Source of the DNA: an uncultured Clostridia bacterium
GTDB taxonomy: Bacteria > Bacillota > Clostridia > TANB77 > CAG-508
Length of the DNA stretch: 64,000 nucleotides
Direction of reading: 5' to 3'
NCBI GenBank assembly: GCA_934149275.1
Contig: CAKPEG010000004.1
Location: 1-64,000 of the forward strand
The notes beneath the pieces were generated by a model. That model was not told the origin of the DNA and searched no databases. It saw only the letters and a program-made list of their open reading frames with translations. A program made the translations under genes and the position numbers. Positions 50,844 to 59,470 of the stretch are shown here, one piece after another (the first letter of the stretch is position 1; each line of letters opens with the position of its first letter).

Positions 50844-50970
50844 AGAAAATATTATATTTGATTTTTGAGTGACGCATAGTTTGAAAGTTTTTCCTCAGGT
50901 ATTCTAAACGAAGTTTAGTAGGTGGGAAAATATTTTAGCAAGGAACAAAAAAATAAATATAATATTTTCT
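50844..50970 (+). repeat. Palindromic repeat R1, copy D
   Basis: A 127-bp element with ends AGAAAATATTATATTT and AAATATAATATTTTCT. The core matches copies B and C except TCCTCAGGTATTC in place of TCCCTAACCTTC. The left flank TATTAATTATAG and right flank TTAATAAT are shared with copies A and C. Confidence 0.92.
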
Positions 50971-51016
50971 TAATAATAAAAGTGCTTTTAACCGCCATGT
51001 ATTGAAAAATATGTTA

Positions 51017-51045
51017 TTGACATATTAATATTTAATGAATAAAAT
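51017..51045 (+). promoter_or_regulatory. Promoter of the SPFH operon
   Basis: TTGACA (51017-51022) and TAAAAT (51040-51045) are separated by 17 bp. Confidence 0.75.
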
Positions 51046-51103
51046 TAGATTGAAGAAATACTATAAGATAAAACATAAAATAAATGAAAGAGAGGAAAAT
51101 AAT

Positions 51104-52309
51104 ATGGGATTTATTAAAGCATTTACAGGAGCATTAAGTGGAACATTTGCAGATCAATGGTTAGACTTCTATGTGCCAAAAGCAGGAGTACCAGCAACAG
51201 CAGCAGTATTTGGAGCAGAGAAAAAAGAAAAAGATAATGGTAGAGGAGAAAATACAAAAGGATCTGAAAATATAATAACAAACGGAAGTAAAATAGTAGT
51301 TCCAGAAGGAACAGCATTAATTACATTACAAGATGGAGCAATAACAGGATGTATAACAGAGCCAGGAGGATTTATTTTTACATCAGATGATCCTAATTCA
51401 AGATCATTCTTAGCTGGAGATGGAATAATTTCATCAACATTAGGAACATCTTGGCAAAGATTTAAATATGGTGGAATACCTGGAAGTGAGCAAGTAGCTA
51501 TATATGTAAATTTAAAAGAAATACCAGGAAACAAATTTGGAACACAATCAGAAATATATTGGGATGACGCATTTTTAGGAACACAAGTTGGAGCATTAGC
51601 AAGAGGTACATATACAATGAAAATCATAGATCCAATATTATTTATAAAATCATTTGTACCTGCTGAATATTTAAGACCAGGAGCAGAAGTGTTTGATTTT
51701 GCTGATATGGATAATCCAGCAGGAGAGCAATTATTTAACGAAGTTGTAGGAAGCTTATCAGCAGCATTCTCAAATTATTCAAACGATCCAAGTAGAGGAA
51801 ATCGTATGGCAAAAATACAAGGAGATCAAATTGGATTTGCTCAAAGCTTATCTCAAGCAGTTGAAGAAGGATATGGATGGAAATCAGGAAGAGGATTAGA
51901 AGTAGTAAAAGTTGCAATAACAGCTATTGAGTATGACGAAGATACTAAGAAATTATTAAGTGATGTTAAGAAAGCAGATGCTTTGTCAGGTGCAAGAGGA
52001 AATTCATTTATGCAACAATCAGTTGCACGTGGATTCCAGGCAGCAGGTGAACAAGGCGGAGGATCTGGAATGGCATTTATGGGAATGGGAATAAATTCAG
52101 TAGGAGGATCAATGGGTGCTTTCCAACAGCCAGTGCAACAGCCTCAACAACCAGCTCAACAGCCAGCTCAGCCAGCACAACCAGCGCAACCAGCGCAATC
52201 ACAAGAAGATCCATACGAAAGACTAGCTAAATTAAAAAAATTAGCAGATGATGGAGTTATAACTCAAGAGGAATTCGAAGCAGAAAAGAAAAAACTTTTG
52301 GGGGTTTAG
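51104..52309 (+). CDS. SPFH-domain protein (YdjI-like) with SHOCT tail
   Basis: A 401-residue protein. The N-terminal SPFH/band-7-like region (about 20-300) is of the YdjI or virion-core type, with VVPEGTALITLQDGAITG, EPGGFIFTSDDPNS and YWDDAFLGTQVGALARGTYTMKI. Then comes a Gly/Met-rich stretch, a Gln/Pro/Ala low-complexity linker (PAQ repeats, about 345-370), and a SHOCT motif DPYERLAKLKKLADDGVITQEEFEAEKKKLL. In Bacillus the YdjGHI set recruits PspA to the membrane in envelope stress; this gene and the next zinc-ribbon gene resemble YdjI and YdjG. ATG 51104 has AGAGG; the frame is open from 51035. No pspA is adjacent. Confidence 0.88.
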   Translation: MGFIKAFTGALSGTFADQWLDFYVPKAGVPATAAVFGAEKKEKDNGRGENTKGSENIITNGSKIVVPEGTALITLQDGAITGCITEPGGFIFTSDDPNSRSFLAGDGIISSTLGTSWQRFKYGGIPGSEQVAIYVNLKEIPGNKFGTQSEIYWDDAFLGTQVGALARGTYTMKIIDPILFIKSFVPAEYLRPGAEVFDFADMDNPAGEQLFNEVVGSLSAAFSNYSNDPSRGNRMAKIQGDQIGFAQSLSQAVEEGYGWKSGRGLEVVKVAITAIEYDEDTKKLLSDVKKADALSGARGNSFMQQSVARGFQAAGEQGGGSGMAFMGMGINSVGGSMGAFQQPVQQPQQPAQQPAQPAQPAQPAQSQEDPYERLAKLKKLADDGVITQEEFEAEKKKLLGV

Positions 52310-52312
52310 AAT

Positions 52313-53734
52313 ATGAATGAAGAAAACGGAGCAACTGTCATAAAAACAGATGTTGGAGCAAAAGATGGTCAAAACAAATGTCCTAAATGTGGAGCTACAG
52401 ATATTTCATTAAATCCTAGAAGCGGAAAGTTGAGATGTAATTTTTGTAGATATGAATTTGAACCAGAAAAATTTGATGCAATGGAAACAGATATAAGCAA
52501 CTTACAAGGAGAAGTTGTAGGTTCAGGAGCATCTGATATAATTGCAGACACAAATGATATGGTAACATTTAAATGTAGTAGTTGCGGTGCAGAGGTTGTA
52601 GTTGATACAGCACAAGCAACTCAAGCTAGATGTCATTGGTGTAGAAATACATTATCTGTAAACCAACAAATTCCCAATGGAGCTGTACCAGATACTGTAC
52701 TTCCATTTAAAATTTCTAAAAAGGAAGCTAAGGAGTCAATTGAACAATTTGTAGGAAAAAGAAAATTCTATGCTCATCCTCAATTTAGAAGAGAATTTAC
52801 AACAGAAAATGTAATGGGAGTATATTTACCATACATGATTGTTGATGCAAATGCACATGCCAATTTGCAAGGACAAGGAGAAGTAGAAACAAGAAGTTGG
52901 ACAGAGAAAAATGGAGACACATATAGAACATATTATGATGCAGATTTATATGACATTGAAAGAGATTTTGATTTAACAATTGAAGGTTTAACAGTTGAAT
53001 CAAGTAAAGATAAACTTGATAGAAGTGGAAAAACAAAAACAAATAATATTATAAATTCAATTATGCCATTTGATACAGAAAACTGTGTAAAATGGGATTC
53101 AAATTACATAAAAGGATATACATCAGAAAAAAGAGATACAAATGTTGATGAATTAAAAGAACTTGTTGAAGCTCAATCAAAAGACATAGCAAGATTTGCA
53201 GCAAACAAAACAATTACAAAATATGATAGAGGTGTAAGATGGGATTCTGAGAGACTAGAAGTAAAAGGACAACAATGGAAATCAGCATACTTACCAGTTT
53301 GGTTATATAGCTATCAAGAGAAAAAAGGTAATGAAAGTTTATTACATTATGTTGCTGTAAATGCCAGAACTAAAGAAACAATGGGAAGTGTTCCAATTCA
53401 TATGCCTAAATTATTTGCAATGTCAGCATTTGTTGAACTTTTTGGTATAATCGCTATGATGTTTACAATGAGTGATGATAGATATTGGCCATGGCTATTT
53501 TTATTAAGTGGTTTCATATATTTTTGGATAATATATTCTAAATATAGAAACACAGGTGCAAGACACAATTATGAAACAGAAACAAAAACAGATGTGAAAA
53601 ATTTACGTGAAGAAGATAGATTTATTAGAAAAAGAACTAGACTTGATAATTCAACAATGGAAGGAGCTAATAATAAAAAAATTACAGGAAACGTAGGTTT
53701 TAGCTTCGACAGTGTAAAAAATATGCTTAAATAA
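52313..53734 (+). CDS. Zinc-ribbon membrane protein (YdjG/TFIIB-type ribbon)
   Basis: A 473-residue protein with two N-terminal zinc ribbons: CPKC...CNFC at about 22-45 and CSSC...CHWC at about 86-108. A large unidentified domain follows (about 120-360), with VYLPYMIVDANAHANLQGQGE and WKSAYLPVWLYSYQEK. Two membrane helices (about 363-385 and 390-408) and a charged tail close it. It begins 4 bases after the SPFH gene in the same operon. The pairing and ribbon-membrane layout are like Bacillus YdjG-YdjI. A membrane-stress role is inferred from that comparison. Confidence 0.85.
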   Translation: MNEENGATVIKTDVGAKDGQNKCPKCGATDISLNPRSGKLRCNFCRYEFEPEKFDAMETDISNLQGEVVGSGASDIIADTNDMVTFKCSSCGAEVVVDTAQATQARCHWCRNTLSVNQQIPNGAVPDTVLPFKISKKEAKESIEQFVGKRKFYAHPQFRREFTTENVMGVYLPYMIVDANAHANLQGQGEVETRSWTEKNGDTYRTYYDADLYDIERDFDLTIEGLTVESSKDKLDRSGKTKTNNIINSIMPFDTENCVKWDSNYIKGYTSEKRDTNVDELKELVEAQSKDIARFAANKTITKYDRGVRWDSERLEVKGQQWKSAYLPVWLYSYQEKKGNESLLHYVAVNARTKETMGSVPIHMPKLFAMSAFVELFGIIAMMFTMSDDRYWPWLFLLSGFIYFWIIYSKYRNTGARHNYETETKTDVKNLREEDRFIRKRTRLDNSTMEGANNKKITGNVGFSFDSVKNMLK

Positions 53735-53741
53735 AATTTTC

Positions 53742-53773
53742 AATAAAGAGAACTTAAAAGAGTTCTCTTTATT
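53742..53773 (+). terminator. Intrinsic terminator of the SPFH operon
   Basis: AATAAAGAGAACT and AGTTCTCTTTATT form a 13-bp stem with a short loop. Confidence 0.88.
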
Positions 53774-53827
53774 TGAAATATATGATATACTTCATAAGAA
53801 ATTAAAACAAAAGGAGTGATTGCACAT

Positions 53828-54460
53828 ATGGGTGAAAAAATAAAAATATTATGCTATGGAGATTCTAACACTTGGGGCTATATACCAGGAACAGATCATC
53901 AGAGATTTAGCAAAGATGAAAGATGGCCAGGAGCTCTTCAAAGAATGTTAGGAGATAAATATGAAATAATTGAAGAAGGATTAAATAGCAGAACTTTAAT
54001 ATCAGTAGATAAACGTAGAGATAGAGAAGGTAGAAGTGGAGCAGAATATTTATTACCATGCTTAGATACACATGATCCAATCGATTTAGTAATAATAATG
54101 CTTGGAACAAATGAATTAAAAACAGAATTTTATAGAAATCCAAAAGAAATTGGGGAAATATTTGAAGAAAGTTTTGTTAAGAAAATTATTTCAAGAAAAT
54201 CTGTATGCAGAAAAACTTGTCCCAAACTATTGATAGTAGCTCCACCAATAATAACAAAAGAAAGTCCAAAATTTATTGGTGGAATAGAAAAATCAAAGAA
54301 GATATCTGAGATTTATGAAGATATCGCAATGAGAAACGATTGCGAATTCATAGGTAACGAAGAATGGCTAGTTGGAGAAGATGGAATCCATTTAAGTAGA
54401 GATGGACACAGAATTTTAGCAAGCAAATTAAGTATGAAAGTTAAAGAAATTTTTAAATAA
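53828..54460 (+). CDS. SGNH/GDSL-type hydrolase
   Basis: A 210-residue esterase-like protein with the four SGNH blocks: ILCYGDSNTWGY (nucleophile Ser), a Gly-bearing EEGLNSRTL, IMLGTNELK (Asn) and the catalytic dyad DGIHLSRDGH near the C-terminus. It resembles bacterial arylesterase/TesA-like members of about 210 residues. No signal peptide, so cytoplasmic. ATG 53828 is preferred, since AAAGGAG overlaps the GTG at 53816. The natural substrate is unknown. Confidence 0.9.
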   Translation: MGEKIKILCYGDSNTWGYIPGTDHQRFSKDERWPGALQRMLGDKYEIIEEGLNSRTLISVDKRRDREGRSGAEYLLPCLDTHDPIDLVIIMLGTNELKTEFYRNPKEIGEIFEESFVKKIISRKSVCRKTCPKLLIVAPPIITKESPKFIGGIEKSKKISEIYEDIAMRNDCEFIGNEEWLVGEDGIHLSRDGHRILASKLSMKVKEIFK

Positions 54461-54528
54461 ATATGTATATAAAATTAATAATTATTGGTATAATAAACAA
54501 GAGAAAAAAGAAAAGGAGATGTTAACGA

Positions 54529-55680
54529 ATGACAAAATTTGTTTTAAATGAAACTTCATATTTTGGAAAAGGGGCAAGAGAAGAATTGCCTAGAGAAATC
54601 AAAGAAAGAGGTTTCAAAAAAGTATTAGTAGTAACAGATAAAGCTTTATTTGAAGTAGGAGTAACTGCAAGAGTAACAGAAGTTTTGGATAAAGCAGGAA
54701 TTGAGTATTCAGTATACTCAGAAGTTAAACCAAACCCAACAATAAAAAATGTACTAGATGGATTAGCAAAATGTAAAGAATTTGGAGCTGATGTAATAGT
54801 TGCAGTAGGTGGAGGATCTAGTATTGATACTGCAAAAGGAATATCAATATTAATGACAAACCCAGATAGAATGGATGTTGTATCATTAAATGGAGCATCA
54901 AACACAAAAAATAAAGGATTACCATTAATTGCATTACCAACAACATCAGGAACAGCAGCAGAAGTTACAATAAACTATGTAATAACAGATGAAGAAAGAA
55001 AAATAAAGATGGTATGTGTTGACCCACACGATATTCCAATCTTAGCAATAGTTGATTCTGATTTAATGGCATCAATGCCAAAGTCAATTGCAGCTTCAAC
55101 AGGAATGGATGCATTAACACATGCAGTAGAAGGATATATCACAAAAGCACACAACACAATGTCAGATATGTTCCATATGAAAGCTATTCAATTAATATTT
55201 GCAAACTTACCAGCAGCAGTAAATGATAAAGACGAAAAAGCAATAGAGAATATGGGACTTGCTCAATATATTGCTGGTATGGGATTCTCAAATGTTGGTT
55301 TAGGAATTGTTCACTCAATGGCTCATCAATTAGGAGCTGTATATGATACACCACATGGAGTAGCAAATGCAATTTTATTACCAACAGTAATGAGATTCAA
55401 TGGAGCTGTATGTGCAGATAGATTTAGAGAAATCTTAGTTAATATAGGAAGACCTGATGCAGCACACTTAAATGATCAAGATGTAATAAATACTTTCGTT
55501 TGGATGATTGAAGAATTATCTAAAAAGGTTGGAATTACAATGAGAGTAAAAGATACAGGATGCAAAGAAGAAGATTTAGAAATGCTTGCAGATAAAGCAA
55601 TGCAAGATCCTTGCAAACCAGGAAATCCAAGAGAAGTTTCAAAAGAAGATTTCATTAGATTGTTCAGAGAAGCAATGTAG
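54529..55680 (+). CDS. fucO: Lactaldehyde reductase / iron-containing alcohol dehydrogenase
   Basis: Reduces lactaldehyde to 1,2-propanediol with NADH, for example in fucose or rhamnose breakdown. The 383 residues closely follow E. coli FucO: NETSYFGKGA, VKPNPTIKNVLDG, VGGGSSIDTAKGI (nucleotide site), TTSGTAAEVTINYVITDEE, CVDPHDIP, and the metal-binding STGMDALTHAVEGYI and GMAHQLGAVYDTPHGVANAILLP-type His/Asp set (here SMAHQ). Identity of the in vivo aldehyde is inferred from the family. It is followed by a composite palindromic region instead of a simple terminator. Confidence 0.92.
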   Translation: MTKFVLNETSYFGKGAREELPREIKERGFKKVLVVTDKALFEVGVTARVTEVLDKAGIEYSVYSEVKPNPTIKNVLDGLAKCKEFGADVIVAVGGGSSIDTAKGISILMTNPDRMDVVSLNGASNTKNKGLPLIALPTTSGTAAEVTINYVITDEERKIKMVCVDPHDIPILAIVDSDLMASMPKSIAASTGMDALTHAVEGYITKAHNTMSDMFHMKAIQLIFANLPAAVNDKDEKAIENMGLAQYIAGMGFSNVGLGIVHSMAHQLGAVYDTPHGVANAILLPTVMRFNGAVCADRFREILVNIGRPDAAHLNDQDVINTFVWMIEELSKKVGITMRVKDTGCKEEDLEMLADKAMQDPCKPGNPREVSKEDFIRLFREAM

Positions 55681-55695
55681 GGTTATATATTCAAT

Positions 55696-55885
55696 GAAAA
55701 ATTTTATATTAACTTTTTGAATCACCGCGCAGGGACCAAACGAACGAAGTGAGTTCGATTGAAGCATTCTACCCGGTTAGAAAATAAAAAATATCAATTG
55801 ACTATAAAGCCAATTGATATTTTTATTTTCTAAATTTAAAGAATGCAGGGCAGCAAGGTGTGAGAAAATTAATATAAAATTTTTC
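55696..55885 (+). repeat. Composite palindromic element R2
   Basis: A 190-bp inverted structure. The ends GAAAAATTTTATATTAA (55696-55712) and TTAATATAAAATTTTTC (55869-55885) match perfectly over 17 bp. Inner arms GCATTCT and AGAATGC, and a central 22-bp stem with T run (55778-55832) that looks like a terminator, nest within it. GAATCACCGCGCAG near the left end echoes GAGTGACGCGCAG of family R1. Confidence 0.8.
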
Positions 55886-55925
55886 AACCGCGGTGGTTCG
55901 AAAAAGCTTAATATAAATTTTTTCT
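55886..55925 (-). repeat. Solo end of element R2
   Basis: Read on the minus strand, GAAAAAATTTATATTAAGC, CTTTTTCGAACCACCGCG repeats the end sequence of the R2 element. It looks like a second, truncated copy that abuts the intact one. Confidence 0.65.
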
Positions 55926-55939
55926 AGAATAAAAGTATA

Positions 55940-56066
55940 AAAAAGAATATTATATTTATTTTTTAGTGACGCGCAGTTTGAGAGTTTTTACCTAACCTTC
56001 TAAACGAAGTTTTGTGGGTGGTAAAATCTCTTAGCAAGAAGCAAAAAATAAATATAATATTCTTTT
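55940..56066 (+). repeat. Palindromic repeat R1, copy E
   Basis: The most diverged copy, with AGTGACGCGCAGTTTGAG, TTCTAAACGAAGTTTTG and GGTGGTAAAATCTCTTAGC. The ends AAAAGAATATT and AATATTCTTTT differ from the other copies but again pair with each other. It lies between convergent fucO (with R2) and traX. Confidence 0.88.
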
Positions 56067-56074
56067 AAAAGTTA

Positions 56075-56764
56075 TTATAGAAATTTTAATAAATCTAAAA
56101 TAATCAAATGAAGCGGATAGAAACAGTAAAACATCAATTTAATCCTACTACTTGATTTCCCCTTTTTGCCATTATACGCCAAAATTAAAGTTAACGAAAT
56201 TACTGAGAAAAACAATTGGAACAAAATATATTGCAAATTAAAAAGTGAAAACGTATAATAAGACATTTTTTTCATATATAAAATAAACAATAAAAATATT
56301 TGAGTAGATACCATATAAAGTTTATTTGCCCTAAAAATATAAAAGCAAACAATCATTAAAACACCAAAAGCACCATAATCAAACTTTAATAATTCTGAGA
56401 TTACAGCTAATAGAATTATAAGGGGAATAGAAATATATTTTGATTTTATCTTATCATAAATTCTAATTCCAAGTAATCCAAAGGCTAATGTAAAGAAAAT
56501 ATTTAAATATAAGCCGTTAAAAGACCTTCCAACAAATAATAAATAAGCAGGAACTTGTGAAATTACTCCGAAAACAATTAGTCTAGTCAAATATTTTTTA
56601 AAGTTTCTTGTGTGAACATACCCTTCAGAAATTAAAAATGCAAACAAAGGAAAAGCAACTTTTCCAATGTAAATCAAAGGAACAGAATACTTTGGATACA
56701 CGAATGGTATATGGCACAATAACATAGTAAAACAAGCTATAAATTTTAATAAAAATGCTGACAT
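56075..56764 (-). CDS. TraX family membrane protein
   Basis: A 229-residue protein with about eight hydrophobic helices. TraX family features are KFIACFTMLLCHIPF at the N-terminus and IGKVAFPLFAFLISEGYVHTRNFKKYLTRL, then YLNIFFTLAFGLLG and a C-terminal FYCFYPLHLIILDLL. TraX acetylates pilin on conjugative plasmids, but chromosomal homologues in Clostridia are common and related to acyltransferase 3-like proteins; no conjugation genes are here. Its AAGGAGT site lies in a hairpin with the end of ytxC. Confidence 0.88.
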   Translation of the reverse strand: MSAFLLKFIACFTMLLCHIPFVYPKYSVPLIYIGKVAFPLFAFLISEGYVHTRNFKKYLTRLIVFGVISQVPAYLLFVGRSFNGLYLNIFFTLAFGLLGIRIYDKIKSKYISIPLIILLAVISELLKFDYGAFGVLMIVCFYIFRANKLYMVSTQIFLLFILYMKKMSYYTFSLFNLQYILFQLFFSVISLTLILAYNGKKGKSSSRIKLMFYCFYPLHLIILDLLKFL

Positions 56765-56770
56765 AAAAAT

Positions 56771-56835
56771 ACTCCTTATTTTTTTCTATTATTATATCAA
56801 TTACGAGAAAGATATTTCAATAGAAAATAAGGAGT
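56771..56835 (-). promoter_or_regulatory. Hairpin covering the traX ribosome binding site
   Basis: AATAGAAAATAAGGAGT (56819-56835) and ACTCCTTATTTTTTTCTATT (56771-56790) pair over 12 bp plus 5 bp, with a three-base bulge. Read on the minus strand the 3' arm contains AAGGAG of traX. It separates ytxC from traX. Confidence 0.65.
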
Positions 56836-56839
56836 AAAA

Positions 56840-57667
56840 TTAATCATTACTTTTATTTTTAGAATCAGCAAAAGTAGTTTTATAAAAATTACAAATTTCA
56901 CAGTCGTAACAAATAGAAATTTTGTTGCTAAATATATTTTTTAATGTTTTCAAAAATTCATCTTCTTGACTTAAAACATGAACATACAATTTATTCGGAA
57001 GTAAATTAAGAACAGTGTTAAGTACATAATCATTATTAGAAAACGAAATATCAGATAAATATTTTGAATCAACAATGTTATTATCAATAGGGATAATGTT
57101 TTTATTTTTATCCAACAAAATTGCTTCTTGGTTTAAATAAACTAAGTTAATAACATCAATTTTAGAAGGTTCAGAGTTTATATAATCACGGAGTAAAGTT
57201 ATAAACTTATCATATTCTCGATTTATAATAAAATTATTAACAGACAGATCGACCAAATATTCAAGAACTTCAATATAATCTTTTAATCGAAAATTAATAA
57301 ATCCAGAAAGAATCATAGATGGATTATTTTTTATATAATCATATACAGATATAAAAACCAAATCATCTTTACTTTGCAAATTGTCATCAATAATAGAAGA
57401 GGAAATATTAGATATTTGTAATTGTTCATAATCAGAAAAATAGAAATAATTTTTTTTAATAATCTTCTTAATTAATATTCTTTCATATATAGTAATTATT
57501 AAATTAGAAATGAATAATGAAAAATTTTGAATAGAAGATGCATCAAAAGTAAAAACTATCTTATTTTTTCCTTCTTTAAATTTCACATCTTGTAAATTAA
57601 AATTCTTTGAAATATAAGAACAAACTTCGTTATACTCTTTAGAATTTTCAAGAAACAGAGTAAACAT
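56840..57667 (-). CDS. ytxC: YtxC-like sporulation protein
   Basis: A 275-residue protein resembling the YtxC family, which is restricted to spore formers and has no known activity. The recognisable core is FRLKDYIEVLEYLVDLSVNNFI, then EYDKFITLLRDYINSEPSKIDVINL and DKNKNIIPID (about 125-200). The C-terminus carries a CYDCEICNFYK cysteine cluster that may bind metal. Family similarity is moderate. AGGAGG precedes the ATG. It may be read with traX downstream, subject to the hairpin between them. Confidence 0.78.
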   Translation of the reverse strand: MFTLFLENSKEYNEVCSYISKNFNLQDVKFKEGKNKIVFTFDASSIQNFSLFISNLIITIYERILIKKIIKKNYFYFSDYEQLQISNISSSIIDDNLQSKDDLVFISVYDYIKNNPSMILSGFINFRLKDYIEVLEYLVDLSVNNFIINREYDKFITLLRDYINSEPSKIDVINLVYLNQEAILLDKNKNIIPIDNNIVDSKYLSDISFSNNDYVLNTVLNLLPNKLYVHVLSQEDEFLKTLKNIFSNKISICYDCEICNFYKTTFADSKNKSND

Positions 57668-57722
57668 ACAATAAGCCTCCTACAAAAGTATTATTGACAC
57701 TTTGTAATAGTTTATTCTAAAA

Positions 57723-57757
57723 GACAAAAAAAGAGTTTGTCATATTACGACAAACTC
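57723..57757 (-). terminator. Intrinsic terminator of the GH57 gene
   Basis: On the minus strand GAGTTTGTC and GACAAACTC frame a short loop, followed by a long T run. Confidence 0.88.
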
Positions 57758-57769
57758 AAAATATATATT

Positions 57770-59359
57770 TTATTTATAAATTCTATAATCAATATCAGTA
57801 AAAATTAAATCTTGCTCATAAATATCATCAACAAATTTTTCATCAATCTTATCATTTTTAATTTGATAATACAATTTTGTAAAACGACCGATATGCTGTT
57901 TGATTCTCTTTTTAGCATAATCAACCATAGTTCCATTGGTGATAATAAATAGCCAATCACTACTTTGAGCAAGTAAAAGTTCACGAGCACATTGATTTAA
58001 TGCCTTTTTTCTTGTACCATCTTCTTCGTCAGGGAACATATTAGCAAGTTCAACCATTCTGTTTCCAGCTTTGTGAAGATGACGATGAGCATAATCATTT
58101 GTTGGATTAAGCCAAACTTCACTATATCCGTTAGCACCCCAACTTGAACGGCAAGGAGAGGCAACTTGAATATTTGGATGTCTGTCAATATAATCTCCAG
58201 GAGTTATAAGACTGAAATTACAATCATCATAATAAATTTTCTTAAATAAAACATATAACCAATAAGGACCTTCATACCACCAATGTCCATAAAGTTCAGC
58301 ATCATAAGGACAAACAACAATAGGAGGAGTATCCATAAATTTTGCAAGTGTATCTATTTGAGCAGTTCTTGAATCAAGAAAATGACCAGCTTGTCTTTCA
58401 GCTGTATCCATAGCCCATCTAGGATTATAATAATCTTTTTCACCAGATTTAGAAGTAATTCTATAATACTTAATTCCAGTATGAACACGCACACCATTAG
58501 AAGCAATGTAAGGTTTTATATAATCATAATCTAAATCATATCCAATATCTCTATAAAATTCTCTATAATTAAAATCACCTGGGTAACCACAAATAGAACT
58601 CCAAACTTGTTTTGAAGACTCGATATCTCTACCAAATGCAACCAAACCACCAGGAGAAACAATAGGTGCAAATGTTCCATAAAGTGGAGCAGGGTCAGCA
58701 TATAAAATTCCATGTGATTCTACAATAGCATATTCGATACCAAACTCTTTTAAATATTGATCAGCTTCAGGAATATATCCACATTCAGGAAGCCAAATTC
58801 CACGAGGTTGTCTACCAAAATATTTTTTATATGTTTGAACTCCAACAGCAATTTGAGCTCTAACTGTTTGAGGAGTAACATAAAGTATAGGAAAATATCC
58901 ATGCGTAGCACCACAAGTAATAATCTCCAAAAATCCAGCATCTTGAAAATGCTTAAATCCAGTTATTAAATTGCAATCATAAACATCCCTAAAAACATGT
59001 AAATCATTAGAATATCTATCATAATAATATTGAGCTAAATTATGAACTCTTTCATCATAAACCGTTCTCTTTAATTCTTTTTTTGCAAGCTCAATATGTT
59101 TCTTTAAATATTTAATATAACGTTCTTGTAATAATTTGTTATCAAGCATATATAAAAGTGGAGGAGTCATTGTCATCGTTAATCTAAACTTAACATTTTC
59201 TTCTTCTAACTTCTTGAAATTAAGTAATAATGGAATATAAGTTTCAGACATTGCTTCAAAAAGCCATTGTTCCTCTAAATAATCTTCACTTTCAGGATGG
59301 TGAATAAATGGCAAATGGGCATGAAGTATAAAAGTAACGTATCCTTTATTTTTATCCAT
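57770..59359 (-). CDS. GH57 1,4-alpha-glucan branching enzyme
   Basis: Introduces alpha-1,6 branches into glycogen by GH57 chemistry. The 529-residue protein has the five GH57 regions: HAHLPF, CGATHGYFP, GIWLPECGYIPEAD (the nucleophile Glu), CPYDAELYGHWWYEG (acid Asp) and the C-terminal helical DUF1957-like domain with SEVWLNPTNDYAHRHLHKAGNRM. It is in a run with DUF4912 and the divergent GT4 synthase, the typical clostridial glycogen cluster. AAGGAG precedes the ATG. Confidence 0.94.
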   Translation of the reverse strand: MDKNKGYVTFILHAHLPFIHHPESEDYLEEQWLFEAMSETYIPLLLNFKKLEEENVKFRLTMTMTPPLLYMLDNKLLQERYIKYLKKHIELAKKELKRTVYDERVHNLAQYYYDRYSNDLHVFRDVYDCNLITGFKHFQDAGFLEIITCGATHGYFPILYVTPQTVRAQIAVGVQTYKKYFGRQPRGIWLPECGYIPEADQYLKEFGIEYAIVESHGILYADPAPLYGTFAPIVSPGGLVAFGRDIESSKQVWSSICGYPGDFNYREFYRDIGYDLDYDYIKPYIASNGVRVHTGIKYYRITSKSGEKDYYNPRWAMDTAERQAGHFLDSRTAQIDTLAKFMDTPPIVVCPYDAELYGHWWYEGPYWLYVLFKKIYYDDCNFSLITPGDYIDRHPNIQVASPCRSSWGANGYSEVWLNPTNDYAHRHLHKAGNRMVELANMFPDEEDGTRKKALNQCARELLLAQSSDWLFIITNGTMVDYAKKRIKQHIGRFTKLYYQIKNDKIDEKFVDDIYEQDLIFTDIDYRIYK

Positions 59360-59424
59360 AAAAATCTCCTTTATTTTTTAAGTGTAATAATAAAAAGCTT
59401 ATATAAAATTCTTCAATAGAAAAA

Positions 59425-59465
59425 GGCAAAAGCAATTAATTAAATTTAAAAACATAGCTTTTGCC
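59425..59465 (-). terminator. Intrinsic terminator of the DUF4912 gene
   Basis: GGCAAAAGC (59425-59433) and GCTTTTGCC (59457-59465) pair; on the minus strand a T-rich run follows. Confidence 0.8.
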
Positions 59466-59470
59466 AAATC

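Noticed and set aside
51104..52309. SPFH / virion-core-like protein as a sign of a prophage
   Set aside because: No capsid, terminase, portal or integrase genes are nearby. The zinc-ribbon partner and promoter fit the chromosomal YdjG/YdjI pair.
4067..56066. R1 and R3 repeats as CRISPR or as rho-independent terminators only
   Set aside because: Copies are many kilobases apart, so no array. Most already follow a separate strong terminator, so a terminator role alone does not explain them.
56075..56764. TraX as evidence for a conjugative element
   Set aside because: No relaxase, coupling protein or type IV secretion genes are in the window. TraX homologues are common on clostridial chromosomes.
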